From NCBI GenBank assembly GCA_945861195.1, contig CAMATS010000067.1:1-8932 (forward strand): a stretch of DNA of 8,932 nucleotides. Direction: 5' to 3'. This document shows, one piece after another, positions 1 through 5,746 of the stretch (positions are counted from its first letter, which is position 1; each line of letters begins with the position of its first letter). A program made the position numbers and the translations under genes. The stretch comes from Rhodoferax sp. OV413. Lineage in GTDB: Bacteria; Pseudomonadota; Gammaproteobacteria; Burkholderiales; Burkholderiaceae_C. Below the pieces are notes generated by a model. That model had not been told where the DNA came from, searched no databases, and saw only the letters and a list, made by a program, of their open reading frames with translations.

Positions 1-23
1 GTCACAATTTCTGGAGGCCCATC

Positions 24-290
24 ATGTCTGTTGCTGTTCGCGAACTCAAGGCCAGCCTCTCGCGGGTGCTTTCGCGCGCCCAGCGTGGCGAGATCATCGA
101 GGTGACCTCGCACAACAAGCCTATCGCCCGCATCATCGGTATTCCTGAGCAAGCCGAGGCCGGACTGCGCAGGCTTATCGCCTGCGGCGCCGTGTCCTGG
201 AGTGGTGGCAGGCCTCGGCACGAGTTGCCGGTGCAGCTGACATCACGCGGAGCATCGGTCAGTCAAATGGTGCTGGAGGACCGTCGGTGA
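24..290 (+). CDS. Phd/YefM-family antitoxin of a type II toxin-antitoxin pair
   Basis: This 88-residue protein is the likely antitoxin for the PIN toxin encoded next. The N-terminal half (residues 1-40) has the Phd/YefM pattern: a short strand and helix beginning MSVAVRELKASLSRVLSRA, then a basic and hydrophobic stretch (GEIIEVTSHNKPIARIIGI) typical of the dimerising DNA-binding fold. The C-terminal half (about 45-88) is less conserved and, as in the family, would be the flexible part that wraps the toxin. Length matches the family. The ATG at 24 is supported by a GGAGG-type ribosome site at 13-17, six bases upstream. The stop overlaps the toxin start, which indicates translational coupling. 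Phd antitoxins usually repress their own operon together with the toxin, but the promoter lies left of the window and cannot be seen. Pairing of a Phd antitoxin with a PIN toxin is common, so the family call is secure while the partner specificity is inferred. Confidence 0.9.
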   Translation: MSVAVRELKASLSRVLSRAQRGEIIEVTSHNKPIARIIGIPEQAEAGLRRLIACGAVSWSGGRPRHELPVQLTSRGASVSQMVLEDRR

Positions 291-712
291 TCCTGTTCTG
301 CGACACCTCTGCACTGGTAAAGCTGTACATCCTCGAGGATTCGAGCCGCGAAATGCAGACTCTGGCTGGCGCGGCCAGCGCCATTGCGGTCTGTCGGATT
401 GCATGGGCAGAGATGATGGCTGCCGTGGCGCGTCGCGCCCGCGAATTTCCAAACGACGCCGATGCGATCGAAGTAGTCCGAAAGCGCCTGAGAACTGACT
501 GGCCGAGCTATGTCGTCGTTGAGGTAACTCAAGCGCTCGTAGAACTGGCCGGTGAGTATGCCGACACTTTTGCCCTGCGCGCTTACGACAGCGTGCAACT
601 CGCGGCCGCGCGGACTTTGCAGGACATGGCGGGGGAGGAAATTCAATTTGCCTGCTTCGACACCCGCTTGGGCAAAGCGGCGCGGATGCTCGGGATGCCA
701 GGTTTCACCTGA
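287..712 (+). CDS. vapC: PIN-domain ribonuclease toxin, VapC type
   Basis: This 141-residue protein is a single PIN domain, the fold of VapC toxins, which are Mg-dependent endoribonucleases that usually cut tRNA or rRNA and stop translation until the antitoxin binds. The four acidic active-site positions are all visible: Asp6 in the N-terminal strand (MILFCDTSALVKLY), Glu42 (RIAWAEMMAA), Asp101 (LRAYDSVQLAAA) and Asp125 (FACFDTRLGKAA). The enzyme therefore looks intact. The start is a GTG at 287 whose last two bases form the antitoxin stop (GTGA overlap), a classic coupled arrangement that keeps toxin synthesis dependent on antitoxin translation. No separate ribosome site is needed, although GGAGG lies at 276-280. 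Length is within the usual 125-145 residues. The RNA target cannot be predicted from sequence alone. No terminator is obvious after the stop. Confidence 0.9.
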   Translation: MILFCDTSALVKLYILEDSSREMQTLAGAASAIAVCRIAWAEMMAAVARRAREFPNDADAIEVVRKRLRTDWPSYVVVEVTQALVELAGEYADTFALRAYDSVQLAAARTLQDMAGEEIQFACFDTRLGKAARMLGMPGFT

Positions 713-918
713 TTGGGCAGCCCGAGGTCACTTGGGCGCCAAGACTTGAAGAGCCTATTCGGGCTGTGGATTTACACCACCTCCAGGAACACGACCAGCG
801 GCGCGTGATGCAAGGCGCCAGAGTGCTGGGCCCGCACCACTTTGTATTTGCGCTGCGAGCCTCTCGGGGCAGGCTTGGGCTGTCAGCTGTTTGCGCGTGG
901 CCCGCTGAGGGCAGATCG
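713..918. other. Intergenic stretch without a supported gene
   Basis: This stretch lies between the converging toxin and cupin genes. Its open frames lack ribosome sites and recognisable domains. A small perfect hairpin, CTTGG-GCG-CCAAG, sits at 731-743 just after the toxin gene, but has no following T tract. A second weak stem (AGCC/GGCT) occurs near 752-765. Neither is a convincing terminator. On the - strand a 36-codon frame without a start (772-882) ends in a hydrophobic tail and might be the decayed end of a lost gene, but I do not recognise it. Confidence 0.5.
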
Positions 919-1599
919 TCAATCCAGCAAGTGACCTGTTTTGACGAGAATTAAACACCCCTCGACACTGAACGGCTGATGCTGGCTCAGGTGGGGACTG
1001 CGAATCCAGCTGCCCTGAGGGTAGCTTCCATGCTCATCCGAGAATACGCCTTCGACCACATAGATCTCCTCTCCACCAAAATGGCGGTGAGGATTGAAAT
1101 AAGTTCCTGGTGCCCACCGCACCATGGCTGTGTGTATGGTCCCGAATTCAGACAGGGGCATGACCATCAGTCCATCGACCATGCCGCGGAACCAGTTCGA
1201 TTGATGGGTGCGGACCACAACCCTCTCGCTGTCATCGGGTGCGATATGCCGAAGCTTCACAAACAAGGTACACCCGTCTTCAGAAAAAGGTGCATGGCTG
1301 GAGCCCGGGGGGTTTTTCAGGTAGGTGCCGGGCCCGTAGTCTCCAAACTCGTCGCCCAGATTTCCACTGAGCACAAAAATCTCTTCCCCAAGCCCGTGCT
1401 CATGCAAATCGAACTTCGCACCTGCAGCGTATCGAACGATAGAGGTCGCGCGTGCCACCTCACCACCATTTCGCTCCAAAAGCCTGCGGTGGACCAGGGG
1501 TGATGGAGATGGCTGCCAGGGCAAGGTGTTGCCATTGACGACACAGCGCTGAGACAAATCGGCGTTGAGCAAGAGGGCGTTCATCGAAAGATCGTTCAT
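919..1599 (-). CDS. Bicupin protein of the ChrR-like cupin family
   Basis: A 226-residue protein made of two similar cupin barrels. Domain 1 (about 35-120) carries the metal set His66-x-His68, Glu72 and His102 (FDLHEHGLGEEIFVLSG, then PPGSSHAPFS). Domain 2 (about 145-222) carries His171-x-His173, Glu177 and His207 (FNPHRHFGGEEIYVVEG, then SQHQPFS). The two halves also share the closing motif (PFS..GC..FVK and PFS..GC.ILVK), so the protein is an internal duplication. The domain matches the ChrR cupin, known from the zinc-binding anti-sigma factor ChrR, but the N-terminal sigma-binding domain of true ChrR is absent. Stand-alone members are probably metal-binding sensors or small-molecule enzymes, and the substrate is unknown. 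The frame is open to a TTG at 1680, but the ATG at 1599 has an AGG a few bases upstream and matches where the family usually begins; an ATG at 1584 is the next alternative. No sigma factor gene is adjacent. The product is probably cytoplasmic. Confidence 0.82.
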   Translation of the reverse strand: MNDLSMNALLLNADLSQRCVVNGNTLPWQPSPSPLVHRRLLERNGGEVARATSIVRYAAGAKFDLHEHGLGEEIFVLSGNLGDEFGDYGPGTYLKNPPGSSHAPFSEDGCTLFVKLRHIAPDDSERVVVRTHQSNWFRGMVDGLMVMPLSEFGTIHTAMVRWAPGTYFNPHRHFGGEEIYVVEGVFSDEHGSYPQGSWIRSPHLSQHQPFSVEGCLILVKTGHLLD

Positions 1600-1606
1600 A
1601 GCGCCT

Positions 1607-1635
1607 ATGCTAAAGCAGCTTGAGCACCCAGCCAA
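1607..1635 (-). promoter_or_regulatory. Possible weak sigma-70 promoter of the bicupin gene
   Basis: Read on the - strand, TTGGCT (1635-1630) and TAGCAT (1612-1607) are separated by 17 bases, each matching four of six consensus positions. The predicted transcript would begin at about 1600, directly before the ATG at 1599. Both boxes are weak, and this could be chance in a region that must in any case hold a promoter. Confidence 0.25.
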
Positions 1636-1648
1636 TGTGGCCAATGTA
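1631..1648. repeat. Tandem 9-bp repeat upstream of the bicupin gene
   Basis: GCCAATGTG is followed at once by GCCAATGTA, two copies differing only at the last base. The repeat overlaps the putative -35 region of the bicupin gene, so it could be a two-site operator, but there are only two short copies and no independent support. Confidence 0.4.
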
Positions 1649-1750
1649 AGTCCACACGCAGATTGACGCGGTTGACCCAATAGAGCCCTCTTGCGCAGGT
1701 GAGAACTGTTGGCGGCCTCAAGGAACTGATGCGATTCGATGGCGTTTTCA

Positions 1751-1770
1751 AATCATATTTTGATATGATT
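1751..1770. promoter_or_regulatory. Perfect palindromic operator candidate before the fic gene
   Basis: The arms AATCATAT (1751-1758) and ATATGATT (1763-1770) are perfect reverse complements around a TTTG spacer. The right arm ends five bases before the fic start codon and contains the predicted -10 element, so a protein bound here would block transcription. A further half-site TCATAT occurs at 1782-1787, inside the first codons. The AT-rich stretch stands out from its surroundings. The Fic protein has a C-terminal winged helix and is the obvious candidate to bind it; that link is inference. Confidence 0.65.
1761..1769 (+). promoter_or_regulatory. Extended -10 promoter element of the fic gene
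   Basis: The sequence TGATATGAT fits the extended -10 form TGnTATAAT with one mismatch. No good -35 box is seen at the usual distance, which extended -10 promoters can dispense with. The start site is expected about seven bases after the hexamer, at about 1776, which is the A of the fic ATG. The ATG also has no purine-rich ribosome site before it (the preceding bases are TTAACTC), so a leaderless mRNA is the simplest reading. Confidence 0.5.
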
Positions 1771-1775
1771 AACTC

Positions 1776-2981
1776 ATGGATTCATATCACCGCTGGATTT
1801 GGCAGCTACCGGAGTGGCCATCACTGGTGTTTGACGCGCAGCGAGTGCAAGGCCGCTTAGCTGCGGCCAGGAAATCCCAAGGGCTCCTTCTCGGAAAAGC
1901 CGAGATGATTGGCTTGGAAGGCTTGCAGCCCCACATGCGTGACTCGCTGACGCAAGAGGCGCTGACCACTTCAGCGATCGAAGGCGAGAAGCTTGACCCT
2001 GAAAGTGTCCGCTCCTCGATTGCCCGGCGCCTGGGACTCGACACGTCTGGGGCCCCAATTGCCGAAGGCAAACGCAACATCGAGGGGCTGATTGATGTGT
2101 TGCAGGATGCGACCCTCAAGACCGACTCCGCGCTGACGCTGGAGCGGCTGTGCAGTTGGCACGGCGCCCTTTTTCCCACAGGTTTTTCTGGGATGCAGCG
2201 CATTGATGTCGGTGCTTTGCGCTCAGTCCCCATGGAGATCGTCAGTGGTGCCGTTGGTCGCCTAAAAGTGCATTACGTCGCTCCGCCTGCTCAAAGCCTG
2301 GCCGATGAAGTGAACGCTTTTTTGACTTGGTTCAACCAGACCCATCCAAGCACCGGGTCGCGGCCGATGGACGGTCTGGTGCGGGCTGCTGTTTCTCACC
2401 TGTGGTTCGAGACGCTCCATCCATTTGACGATGGCAACGGCCGTATCGGCCGTGCAATCCTGCAACTTGCACTGGGCCAAGACATGGGTCAGTCTGGGCG
2501 GATCGTGACGCTATCCCGGCAAATCGAGTCCTGTAAAGATCGGTATTACAGCGAGCTGGAGCGGGCGCAGCGCTCAAAAAGTATGGATGTAACAGCATGG
2601 GTCGAGTGGATGCTTGAACAAATGTCCTTGGCCAGCGAATTTGCCAGCCTCACCATTGATTCCGCCATTCAAAGGATTCGATTTCAGGCTTTGATGTCCA
2701 CCGTCCCCCTCAATGAGCGGCAGCATAAAACCATGAAGAAGCTTCTGGATGCTGGCCCCAAGGGCTTTGACGGCGGGATGACGACGCGCAAGCACGAGCA
2801 AATTTCGCAAACCTCAACGCCCACGGCGGCGCGGGACCTCATCGAACTGGAGCGGCTTGGGCTGCTCAAAAAATACGGAGCCGGGCGCTCGACGCGCTAT
2901 TACCCAGCGATTGAAGGGTGGGCTGAAGACGACGCCAAGCTGGTCGCTGCGAGTGGGAAGTTGGGCGAGGTTTCTGGTTGA
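1776..2981 (+). CDS. Fic family protein (class II, DUF4172-type N-terminus, C-terminal winged helix)
   Basis: Fic enzymes transfer AMP, or sometimes another phosphate-linked group, from a nucleotide to a hydroxyl side chain of a target protein. This 401-residue protein begins with a region typical of DUF4172 Fic proteins (residues 4-45, YHRWIWQLPEWP onward). It then has the inhibitory motif TSAIEG (65-70), with Glu69 expected to point into the ATP site, so it is a class II enzyme held off by its own N-terminal helix. The Fic core follows (about 125-265), with the complete active-site motif HPFDDGNGRIGR at 215-226 including catalytic His215. A predicted winged helix (about 310-378, with a helix-turn-helix-like TTRKHEQISQTSTPTAARDLIELERLGLL) ends the protein and suggests DNA binding and possible autoregulation. 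No antitoxin-like partner gene adjoins, which agrees with built-in inhibition. The start fixes on the ATG at 1776 because the family homology begins four residues later. No ribosome site precedes it. The target protein is unknown. The 74 bases after the stop hold no clear terminator. Confidence 0.93.
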   Translation: MDSYHRWIWQLPEWPSLVFDAQRVQGRLAAARKSQGLLLGKAEMIGLEGLQPHMRDSLTQEALTTSAIEGEKLDPESVRSSIARRLGLDTSGAPIAEGKRNIEGLIDVLQDATLKTDSALTLERLCSWHGALFPTGFSGMQRIDVGALRSVPMEIVSGAVGRLKVHYVAPPAQSLADEVNAFLTWFNQTHPSTGSRPMDGLVRAAVSHLWFETLHPFDDGNGRIGRAILQLALGQDMGQSGRIVTLSRQIESCKDRYYSELERAQRSKSMDVTAWVEWMLEQMSLASEFASLTIDSAIQRIRFQALMSTVPLNERQHKTMKKLLDAGPKGFDGGMTTRKHEQISQTSTPTAARDLIELERLGLLKKYGAGRSTRYYPAIEGWAEDDAKLVAASGKLGEVSG

Positions 2982-3048
2982 ACACGGTGGTGTTGCCGCA
3001 GCCTCCGAAGTGCCACCCCATCTCTTTCTTGTGAATCATTAGTCCCCT

Positions 3049-3064
3049 GGCTTGGTCAAGCTTG
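3049..3064. repeat. 16-bp direct repeat, copy 1
   Basis: GGCTTGGTCAAGCTTG at 3049-3064 recurs exactly at 4638-4653 inside the ATPase gene, in the same orientation. This copy covers the stop codon of the hydrolase remnant. Identity stops on both sides. It may be chance, or a trace of recombination between ends that are about 1.6 kb apart. Confidence 0.4.
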
Positions 3065-3652
3065 CAGCGGATGGCGCCGTAGAAAGTCGAGCACCAGCTG
3101 GCTCGCCACCGTGCGGTATTCCTCAAAATAGCTGTGCCGTGCACCATCGATCAGCTGCAGTTGGGCCCCTGGAATCCGGTCCGACAGCAGCCTCCCGTTT
3201 GCTCTGGGGTTGATCTCATCTTGGCTGCCGTGGATGACCAGGGTTGGTGCAGTGATGCTGGGCAGCGATTGCCAGCTGTCATGGCCTTCGCTGGCCTGGT
3301 AATACAGCCGGCGCGCGAAGGCCGGCCCCGGCGAGGCGTCCATGGCGGCCATACGTTGCTCGAAGTCGGGGTTGGCGCGGCTCCACTCGGGCGACACCAG
3401 GGTGTGGCGCAGGCTGGCCCAGTCACCGCGCTGCATGGCTTGGGTGATGGCCGGGTCGCGCGCCTCACCGTGTGCATTGCCGGGTGTGGTGGCGCCCAGT
3501 ACCAGAGCACCCAGGCGCTGCGGGTGGTCAATGCCAAGCCATTGCGCCACCCGGCCGCCCATGGAAACGCCATAGGCATGGGCCCGCTCAACCCCCAGCT
3601 GGTCCAGCACGGCCACAGCGTCTTGCGCAAAGCCGCGGCTACTGCCTGGCAC
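3056..3652 (-). pseudogene. 5'-truncated alpha/beta hydrolase remnant
   Basis: The frame encodes the C-terminal 198 residues of an alpha/beta hydrolase. Visible parts are the nucleophile elbow GVSMGGR (Ser30 counted from the GTG at 3652), the acid (Asp145 in HGSQDEINP) and the catalytic His173 (GARHSYFEEY). Intact members are about 260-290 residues long and begin with strands and an oxyanion HG motif about 70-90 residues before the elbow. Here only 29 residues precede the nucleophile, and that N-terminal sheet is absent. Family-like sequence fades just above 3652, and the frame reaches a stop at 3688-3686 with no good start or ribosome site. The break falls exactly where the neighbouring ATPase gene ends, and the two frames overlap by 14 bases. 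The gene is on the same strand as the transporter operon and was probably its last gene, perhaps acting on the imported compound. It is likely non-functional, although the GTG could in principle yield a short protein. Confidence 0.75.
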
Positions 3653-4817
3653 TGGATTGCGCGACCAGCTGCTCGCACAGTTGCATCAAGGGCATGGCCT
3701 GCACATCATGGCCGAGTGGATAGTGCTCGTTGCCAGGGTAGACCACCATTTTTCGGGTTGGGTTCAGGTCTGTACAGGCCGCATGAAAACCACGTTCTAC
3801 TTTTGGGCTCAGACTGCGTTTGATTTCGATGGCCCAAAGGTCGCCGCCAGGCCACTGCAAGAGCAGATCCACTTCGGCGCCGCCACTGGACCGGTAGAAA
3901 TAGCCCTGTACCTGGGCGGGTGCGCAGGCCAGGATGTTTTCCAGACAAAACCCCTCCCAACTCGCGCCAATCACGGGGTGCGATAACACCGACTCCTTGG
4001 TCGCCAGATCGAGCAAGGCATGCACCAACCCGCTGTCGCGCACGTAGAGTTTTGGGGTCTTCACCAGGCGCTTGCCGGCATTGGCGTGCCAAGGTGGCAG
4101 GCGGCGCAGTAAAAGCAAATCGGTCAACAAATGGATGTAGCTGTTGACAGTTTTGACATCGACGCCCAGGTTGCGCGCCAGTTGGGTCGTGTTCACCATA
4201 CCGCCCTGTTGGTGTGCGAGCATGGTCCACAGCAGCCGCAGTGACTGCGTGGCAATGCGCGGCCCAAACAGCGGCACATCGCGCTCCAGGTAGGTGCGGA
4301 TGAAGTCTTGCCGCCATTTCAGGCTGCGCGCCGCACTCGGGGCTTGCAGGCTGTCGGGGAAGCCACCCCGCACCCATAAATCGTCCGCCGAAGGGGCGCC
4401 CACTTCCAGGATGCTCAGGGGGCCCAGCTCCAAAAAGGTGATGCGCCCTGCCAGGGTCTCCCCCGACTGTTTGAGCAAATCCAGCGATGCCGACCCCAGC
4501 AGCAGGTATTGCCCACTGCGCTTGCCTTCACGGCGAGCCTGGTCAATCAGCCCGCGCAGCACTGGAAATAGCCCCGGCGCGCGGTGAACCTCATCCAGAA
4601 TGACAAGCTGGCCAAGGTGGTCTTGCAGATATAACTCGGCTTGGTCAAGCTTGGCCCTGTCGCGCTCAGACTGCAAATCCAGGTAGACGCTGGGCCTGGT
4701 CTTGGCCACCTCCAAGGCCAGCGTGGTTTTGCCCACCTGACGCGGGCCGAGCAAGGCCACAGCCGGTGCAGCCTCGATCGAGTCAAGCAGCTGGGCGTGG
4801 ATATGACGAGAAAACAT
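3639..4817 (-). CDS. AAA+ ATPase with C-terminal DUF4143
   Basis: A 392-residue protein of the widespread but poorly understood ATPase family with a C-terminal DUF4143. The N-terminal AAA domain has a Walker A loop GPRQVGKT (24-31), a Walker B strand LVILDEVH (71-78) and a sensor-like GSAS (108-111). DUF4143 follows, with YLERDVP (176-182), a helix-turn-helix-like stretch (about 208-240, TTQLARNLGVDVKTVNSYIHLL) and a nuclease-like pattern EVD (315-317) then EIK (331-333), resembling a PD-(D/E)xK core. No biochemical role is established for most members. They are frequent in variable genome regions and often stand alone. The start at 4817 places the family's usual opening (FSRHIHAQLL) right after Met1, and AAGG touches the ATG too closely to serve as a ribosome site. 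The natural family end is near residue 382; the last residues (VAQSSARQ) and the stop appear to come from the adjoining hydrolase sequence. This suggests the gene arrived as a cassette. Confidence 0.9.
   Translation of the reverse strand: MFSRHIHAQLLDSIEAAPAVALLGPRQVGKTTLALEVAKTRPSVYLDLQSERDRAKLDQAELYLQDHLGQLVILDEVHRAPGLFPVLRGLIDQARREGKRSGQYLLLGSASLDLLKQSGETLAGRITFLELGPLSILEVGAPSADDLWVRGGFPDSLQAPSAARSLKWRQDFIRTYLERDVPLFGPRIATQSLRLLWTMLAHQQGGMVNTTQLARNLGVDVKTVNSYIHLLTDLLLLRRLPPWHANAGKRLVKTPKLYVRDSGLVHALLDLATKESVLSHPVIGASWEGFCLENILACAPAQVQGYFYRSSGGAEVDLLLQWPGGDLWAIEIKRSLSPKVERGFHAACTDLNPTRKMVVYPGNEHYPLGHDVQAMPLMQLCEQLVAQSSARQ
4638..4653. repeat. 16-bp direct repeat, copy 2
   Basis: An exact second copy of the sequence at 3049-3064, here within the ATPase coding region, where it encodes KLDQA near residue 57. 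Because it is a normal part of the ATPase sequence, the copy at 3049 is the one that needs explaining, if it is not chance. Confidence 0.4.
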
Positions 4818-4857
4818 CCTTGCAATTATGGAACATTAATCCCTGATTTGCAAGGAT
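4816..4857. promoter_or_regulatory. 10-bp inverted repeat flanking the ATPase promoter
   Basis: ATCCTTGCAA (4816-4825) and TTGCAAGGAT (4848-4857) are perfect reverse complements separated by 22 bases. One arm covers the start codon of the ATPase gene and the other covers the predicted -35 box. Arm centres are 32 bp apart, about three helical turns, so two bound protein dimers would sit on the same face. TTGCAA is itself a palindrome. An operator for a repressor is the natural reading; a long-loop hairpin is less likely. Confidence 0.6.
4825..4853 (-). promoter_or_regulatory. Sigma-70-type promoter of the ATPase gene
   Basis: On the - strand, TTGCAA (4853-4848) and CATAAT (4830-4825) are separated by exactly 17 bases. 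The -10 matches the consensus at five of six positions and the -35 at four of six. Transcription should start at about 4818-4817, at or one base before the ATG, so the mRNA would be leaderless or nearly so. This fits the absence of a properly spaced ribosome site. The gene can also be reached by readthrough from the transporter operon, as no terminator is seen in between. Confidence 0.5.
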
Positions 4858-4878
4858 AAATAAGGCGATAAATAAGGC
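4855..4878. repeat. Two tandem copies of a 12-bp AT-rich repeat
   Basis: GATAAATAAGGC occurs twice in perfect tandem (4855-4866 and 4867-4878), just upstream of the ATPase -35 box and 12 bases after the permease stop. Relative to the predicted start of the ATPase mRNA the repeats lie at about -37 to -60, the position of an UP element or an activator site. They could also be a scar of the event that placed the ATPase gene here. Confidence 0.6.
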
Positions 4879-4890
4879 AAAAACCGCCCG

Positions 4891-5742
4891 TCACCGTTGG
4901 CGCGGGTCCAGCGCGTCGCGCAGGCCGTCGCCCACCAGGTTGAAGGCCAGCACCAGCAGAAAGATCGACAGCCCCGGCCAGATGGCCATCCAGGGGGCGT
5001 TGTCGACATAGTTTTTGGCGGTGTTGAGCATGCTGCCCCAGCTGGGTGCCGGTGGCTGCTGGCCCAGGCCCAGAAAGGACAGACTGGCCTCGGCAATCAC
5101 CGCGGCGGCAATTGCCAGTGTGGCCTGCACGATCAGCGGCGCGGTGATATTGGGCAGCACATGGCGCAGCGCGATGCGCCACGGCGGGTTGCCCACGGCC
5201 CGCGCTGCTTCGATGTAGTCTTCGACCTTCACGTTGATGACCTGGGCGCGCGTCAGGCGTACAAAGATGGGGGTGGCCGACACGCCAATGGCGATCATGG
5301 CGTTGCTCAGGCTGGGCCCCAGAAAGGCTGCCAGCGCGATCGCCAGAATCAAAAAGGGGCAGGCCAAAAAGGCATCGGTGATGCGCGAGATTACTGTATC
5401 CACCGCCCCACCCAGGAAGCCGGCCGCCAGGCCGATCGGCACGCCCAGCATCAGCGAGATCGAGACCGACACCACGCCGGCCAGCAGCGAGGCACGGGTG
5501 CCCCAGATCACGCGCGACAGCACATCGCGCCCGATCTCGTCGGTGCCAAACCAGTAGGCCGCACTGGGCGCCTTGCGGATGGCGCCCCAGTTGGTGGCGA
5601 TCGGGTCGAGCGGCGCAATCCATGATGCGCCCAGCGCCAGCACAATAAAGCTGAGCACGATGGCCACGCCAAGCAGGGCCGCCCGCCGGCGCGCAAAGCG
5701 GCGCCAGGCCAACTGGCTCGGACTCGCTGTCACACGGATCAC
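4891..5742 (-). CDS. Peptide/nickel-type ABC importer permease, DppC/OppC family
   Basis: This 283-residue inner-membrane protein is one half of the channel of an ABC importer for peptides or related small compounds. It has an N-terminal membrane segment (about 22-42), the family motif FGTDEIGRDVLSR (65-77), a cluster of membrane helices (about 85-165, 200-225, 255-275) and the cytoplasmic coupling loop EAARAVGNPPWRI (about 178-190) that docks on the ATPase. LSFLGLGQQPPAPSWG (221-236) is a further DppC hallmark. The frame is open to 5775, but the GTG at 5742 is the best start: GGAG lies at 5754-5751, eight bases before it, and the gene then begins four bases after the upstream permease stop. 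It is the last intact gene of the transporter operon. What follows is the foreign-looking ATPase promoter region. Substrate cannot be read from permease sequence. Confidence 0.9.
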   Translation of the reverse strand: MIRVTASPSQLAWRRFARRRAALLGVAIVLSFIVLALGASWIAPLDPIATNWGAIRKAPSAAYWFGTDEIGRDVLSRVIWGTRASLLAGVVSVSISLMLGVPIGLAAGFLGGAVDTVISRITDAFLACPFLILAIALAAFLGPSLSNAMIAIGVSATPIFVRLTRAQVINVKVEDYIEAARAVGNPPWRIALRHVLPNITAPLIVQATLAIAAAVIAEASLSFLGLGQQPPAPSWGSMLNTAKNYVDNAPWMAIWPGLSIFLLVLAFNLVGDGLRDALDPRQR

Positions 5743-5746
5743 CAGC

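Noticed and set aside
731..743. Small hairpin CTTGG-GCG-CCAAG after the toxin gene as a terminator
   Set aside because: The stem is only five pairs and no T tract follows.
772..882. A 36-codon - strand frame ending in a hydrophobic stretch (HHAPLVVFLEVV), possibly the tail of a lost gene
   Set aside because: It has no start codon or ribosome site and matches no family I can name. A frameshift link to the open frame above it is possible but unsupported.
1600..1680. N-terminal extension of the bicupin protein to the TTG at 1680, which would add a hydrophobic leader
   Set aside because: TTG starts are rare, no ribosome site precedes it, and family homology begins near the ATG at 1599. The apparent leader is better read as promoter DNA.
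2986..3017. GGTGG...CCACC inverted pair between the converging fic gene and hydrolase remnant as a bidirectional terminator
   Set aside because: The stem is five pairs with a 22-base loop and lacks a T tract in either direction.
24..4817. The toxin-antitoxin, bicupin, Fic and ATPase genes as one combined defence system
   Set aside because: The genes differ in strand, have separate promoters, and no shared signal links them. Co-location in a variable region is a sufficient explanation.
4897..5625. Long + strand open frame of 242 codons opposite the DppC-type permease
   Set aside because: Its His/Gln/Arg/Gly-rich composition is typical of an antisense shadow, and the opposite strand holds a well-supported permease.
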